Origin: Blastopirellula marina
GTDB taxonomy: Bacteria; Planctomycetota; Planctomycetia; Pirellulales; Thermoguttaceae
Length of the DNA: 33,905 bases
Assembly (NCBI GenBank): GCA_020721945.1
Contig: DYLT01000014.1
Span: 1 to 33,905 of the forward strand
Direction: 5' to 3'
Part shown: piece after piece, positions 31,839 through 33,905 of the stretch
Position numbering within the stretch: position 1 is the stretch's first letter
Layout: every line of letters begins with the position of its first letter
The notes under the pieces: generated by a model
The model's input: only the letters and a program-made list of their open reading frames with translations
The model's database searches: none
Told to the model about the DNA's origin: nothing
Translations under genes and position numbers: made by a program

Positions 31839-32669
31839 CTATGATGCCGTCGGCGAGGGGGTGGTCGCGGGGTTGACGAGGTGCGCGGCGGGGGCTGGGA
31901 GCCCTTCGGTCCGTGCGGTGGAGGCCACTGGGAACTTCAAAGTGAAGGCCGTCCCCCTACCTACGGTGCTTTCGACGCGGATTCGGCCGCGGTGGGCTTC
32001 GATAATGTCGCGGCACATCGAGAGGCCTAATCCGGTTCCCCCTTTTCCGCTGGCGTCGGGCCCGCTCTTGGTGGTAAAGAACGGCTCGAAGATGTGAGGC
32101 AGTTTGTCGGGTGGGATGCCGCATCCGTAATCGCGAATCACCAAGTCGACCATGTTGCCGTCGGCGTCGTGCGACAGTTTCAGCACGATGCGCCCGCCGG
32201 ACGGCATGGCCTGCCGGGCGTTGATCAGCATGTTCAGCAGCACCTGCTGGATCTGGTTCCCATTGGCCAGAATCGGGGGCACCGGTTGGAAGTGTTTTTC
32301 GACCGTGATGCGGTACTTGTTCATCTCGCGCTCCAAGAGGAGCAGCGTATCTTCCACCAATCGGGCCAGATCGGTCGGTTCCTGGCCGGCGGCACGGTTG
32401 CGGGCGATGCCCAACACGCCGTTGGTGATCCGGGCGGCGCGATTGCTGGCTGCCAGGATCTTTTCGAAGCACTTGTCGCGGTTGGCGTTGTCCTTATGCC
32501 TCATGCCGAGTTTCGCGTAGTTGATGATCGTCATCAGCACGTTATTGAACTCGTGCGTGGTCGTGCTGACCAGTTCGCCCAAGGCGGTCAGCTTCTGTGC
32601 TTGGGCAAGCTGCCGCTTGAGCATCTCCACCTGGTGGCGCAGATCGGCGCTATCCGCGGTGTCGCTCAT
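31839..32669 (-). CDS. Soluble histidine kinase
   Basis: The 276-residue protein lacks a transmembrane or recognised sensor domain. It starts with a short coiled-coil (RHQVEMLKRQLAQAQKLTALGELV), then the H-box TTTHEFNNVLMTIINYA with phospho-accepting His39. An ATPase domain follows (N-box QVLLNMLINARQAM; G1 DYGCGIPP; F-box FEPFFTTK; G2 GGTGLGLSM). It resembles NtrB-type kinases and probably responds to an internal cue or a partner protein. No receiver domain is fused, so transfer to the Hpt His needs an intermediate receiver. The ATG at 32669 is preceded by GGAG 12 bases upstream; the frame extends to a TTG at 32702. It sits upstream of Hpt and HD-GYP genes, on the same strand. Confidence 0.92.
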   Translation of the reverse strand: MSDTADSADLRHQVEMLKRQLAQAQKLTALGELVSTTTHEFNNVLMTIINYAKLGMRHKDNANRDKCFEKILAASNRAARITNGVLGIARNRAAGQEPTDLARLVEDTLLLLEREMNKYRITVEKHFQPVPPILANGNQIQQVLLNMLINARQAMPSGGRIVLKLSHDADGNMVDLVIRDYGCGIPPDKLPHIFEPFFTTKSGPDASGKGGTGLGLSMCRDIIEAHRGRIRVESTVGRGTAFTLKFPVASTARTEGLPAPAAHLVNPATTPSPTAS

Positions 32670-32795
32670 GATGGTCGATGACTCCGTCGAACCGACCGGC
32701 AAGCGTGATCAAGCCCAAAGAGTCGCCCAAGGCAATCCGCTTTCGCGGGCTTGCCCCGTCGGTCGATTCCTCACCGGCTTGCCGCAAGGTCGCGT

Positions 32796-32816
32796 CTTAA
32801 CTTACTATCTGTTAAG
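32796..32816. promoter_or_regulatory. AT-rich inverted repeat, possible operator
   Basis: CTTAAC and GTTAAG, perfect 6-bp arms 9 bases apart, about 127 bases before the kinase start and 160 bases before the divergent small gene. It stands out in a very G+C-rich neighbourhood. Protein binding is a guess. Confidence 0.3.
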
Positions 32817-32852
32817 GGGTTAGCCCGTTGTTGACCTATCGTCGAACTCGCC

Positions 32853-32881
32853 TGGGCAACTGAAACCGAAGCGGATAGAAT
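32853..32881 (+). promoter_or_regulatory. Candidate promoter for the small conserved-looking gene
   Basis: TGGGCA (32853-32858) and TAGAAT (32876-32881) are 17 bases apart, matching four and five of six consensus bases. The predicted start near 32888 leaves about 90 bases of leader. Confidence 0.35.
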
Positions 32882-32978
32882 CGCGTACGGTCTTGGCTTC
32901 GTGTGAGAATTGGGGCGATCCGGCCGGGACGATCGGATAACGTGGCGCGTATCGTCTGCGCTGTCTGGAGAAACGGGC

Positions 32979-33302
32979 ATGCACACGGTCGAGTTGCTCG
33001 ACGAGGCCATCCGGCTGGCCCAAGGCCTCGGCTACCGTCTGCGCCAGGAATCGCTCGGGGGCGTTGGCGGCGCGTGCGAGATCCGGGGAGAGAAATGGCT
33101 CTTCCTCGATCTGGATGCAGGCCCGCAGGAACAACTCGATTGCGTGCTGGGTGCCCTGGCCCGGGAACCGAGTCTCGGGGCTCGAACGATCTCGGCCCCC
33201 TTGGCTCGCGCGATCTCGTGCGCCGCCTCGAGGTCGGCTTCTGTCCCAGGGCCCATGGCCGTGCCGGACCCGACCGGGGCCACCCGTCACCCCGCCGCCT
33301 GA
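32979..33302 (+). CDS. Small protein of unknown function
   Basis: The 107-residue product starts MHTVELLDEAIRLAQGLGYRLRQE, an amphipathic helix, then GGACEIRGEKWLFLDLDAGPQEQLDCVLGAL, which resembles a small strand-helix unit. The last 35 residues are Ala/Pro/Ser-rich and probably disordered. There is no signal peptide or membrane segment. I do not recognise a named family, though this type of small protein is familiar from planctomycete genomes. The ATG at 32979 has GGAG 9 bases upstream. It is divergent from the kinase gene and converges on the HEAT-repeat gene, so it is probably transcribed alone. Confidence 0.72.
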   Translation: MHTVELLDEAIRLAQGLGYRLRQESLGGVGGACEIRGEKWLFLDLDAGPQEQLDCVLGALAREPSLGARTISAPLARAISCAASRSASVPGPMAVPDPTGATRHPAA

Positions 33303-33344
33303 CTTGCGCGTTCGTGTTTGCCCGACCGATGGTTTTGCCGGCCC

Positions 33345-33905
33345 TCAGTGGCCGGTGGAGGTCCTCCATCGGTCGCGTTCGGGAGGCTCTTGGAGGACTT
33401 CGGTTCCCAAGATTCGCAGCGACTCGGCCGCCAAGACACGCACCTCGGGGTCCTTATCCGACAGCAGTTCGCCGAAGGCGGGCATGGCGGCCTTGCCCAT
33501 GCGCGTCAAGGAGCGGACCGCCGTGGATCGCACGAACCGGTCGTCGCCTCGCACCAATTGGACCAGTCCCGGGATCGCGTCTGTCGCCGCGGGGGCAAGC
33601 TCGCCGAGGGCCAGGGCCGCCGACTCGCGCACCGCGGGGCTTTCGTCCTGAAGGCGCTCGGTCAGGGCGGCCACGGCGGTTTGGGCGTCGGGGCCCAACT
33701 GGCGCAACGCCTCGGCCGCCACGCCACGCACTTCGGCGCGTGGGTCGCGGAGCAAGCCGATCAGACCGGGCACGGCAGCGGCTCCGCGTCGCACCAGTAT
33801 CCGGGCGGCCGTGGATCGCACGAAACCATCCTGATCGCGTGCCGACTCGACCAGCGCCGCAACGGCCGCCTGCGACAGCTTCCCCATCGCATCCAGGGCG
33901 TACGC
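33345..33905 (-). CDS. HEAT-repeat protein (5' end outside window)
   Basis: The visible 186 residues form about five HEAT units of some 31-39 residues: AAVAALVESARDQDGFVRSTAARILVRRG, AVPGLIGLLRDPRAEVRGVAAEALRQLG, AVAALTERLQDESPAVRESAALALGELA, AIPGLVQLVRGDDRFVRSTAVRSLTRMG, and AMPAFGELLSDKDPEVRVLAAESLRILG. These paired helices build a curved scaffold for protein contacts. The frame continues through the window edge, and the ATG at 33887 looks internal because the same repeat pattern precedes it (AYALDAMGKL). The start, any signal peptide and further domains are not visible. The short C-terminal tail is charged (PPERDRWRTSTGH). Confidence 0.88.
   Translation of the reverse strand, partial: AYALDAMGKLSQAAVAALVESARDQDGFVRSTAARILVRRGAAAVPGLIGLLRDPRAEVRGVAAEALRQLGPDAQTAVAALTERLQDESPAVRESAALALGELAPAATDAIPGLVQLVRGDDRFVRSTAVRSLTRMGKAAMPAFGELLSDKDPEVRVLAAESLRILGTEVLQEPPERDRWRTSTGH

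Larger units (their letters stand above)
32670..32978. other. Divergent intergenic region with inverted repeat
   Basis: The 309 bases between the kinase gene and the small plus-strand gene hold no other gene. They contain a 6-bp AT-rich inverted repeat (CTTAAC at 32796-32801, GTTAAG at 32811-32816, loop 9) and a candidate plus-strand promoter at 32853-32881. Confidence 0.45.

Noticed and set aside
1-33905. CRISPR arrays, insertion sequences, tRNA and rRNA genes
   Set aside because: No regularly spaced repeats, transposase motifs, terminal inverted repeats or tRNA cloverleafs were seen apart from the tRNA-like part of tmRNA.

Overview
The window looks like chromosomal DNA of a Planctomycetota bacterium (Pirellulales-like, by inference). 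The evidence is a DUF1559 pseudopilin-type protein with a partner lipoprotein, twin-arginine secreted sugar-acid enzymes, a diheme protein resembling the alpha subunit of hydrazine synthase, a sigma factor with an extra N-terminal helix-turn-helix, a very high G+C at third codon positions, and many exported carbohydrate-active proteins. No insertion sequence, prophage, CRISPR array, rRNA or tRNA was seen. One tmRNA gene (ssrA) is clear.

Layout. 1-2112 (minus strand): lipoprotein, DUF1559 protein and a TIM-barrel sugar isomerase cut by the window edge, read from a recognisable promoter at 2168-2197. 2242-3680 (plus): a divergent promoter, a tiny and possibly frameshifted secreted peptide, then a radical SAM/SPASM protein. 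3703-8770 (minus): a large secreted protein of toroid type and a LamG plus GH36-like glycosidase. 8990-12373 (plus): the HzsA-like beta-propeller/diheme protein. 12528-12888 (minus): tmRNA. 13128-17122 (plus): glycogen synthase, a small lipoprotein, and a secreted beta-helix protein. 17214-19311 (minus): a BNR sialidase-like protein and a lipase-like hydrolase. 19474-23468 (plus): a UroD-like protein, a secreted Gfo/Idh/MocA oxidoreductase and a B12-binding radical SAM protein. 23571-24086 (minus): a small secreted Tyr/Pro repeat protein. 24563-27190 (plus): a GH42-like glycosidase. 27237-28310 (minus): the sigma factor. 28749-30008 (minus): a FadL-type porin. 30162-32669 (minus): response regulator-HD-GYP, Hpt protein and histidine kinase. 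32979-33302 (plus): a small conserved-looking protein. 33345-33905 (minus): a HEAT-repeat protein running off the edge.

How the genes fit together. Most of the window serves uptake and breakdown of complex glycans: exported glycosidases and lyase-like proteins, sugar isomerase and oxidoreductase, and a FadL-type outer membrane channel. Glycogen synthase handles storage and the HK/Hpt/HD-GYP block handles cyclic-di-GMP signalling. The genes sit in short, mostly separate transcription units. The most unusual items are the HzsA-like protein outside any anammox context, the peptide/SPASM pair, the sigma factor without a recognisable region 3, and the incomplete-looking phosphorelay. All functions are read from sequence by eye, without database searches.
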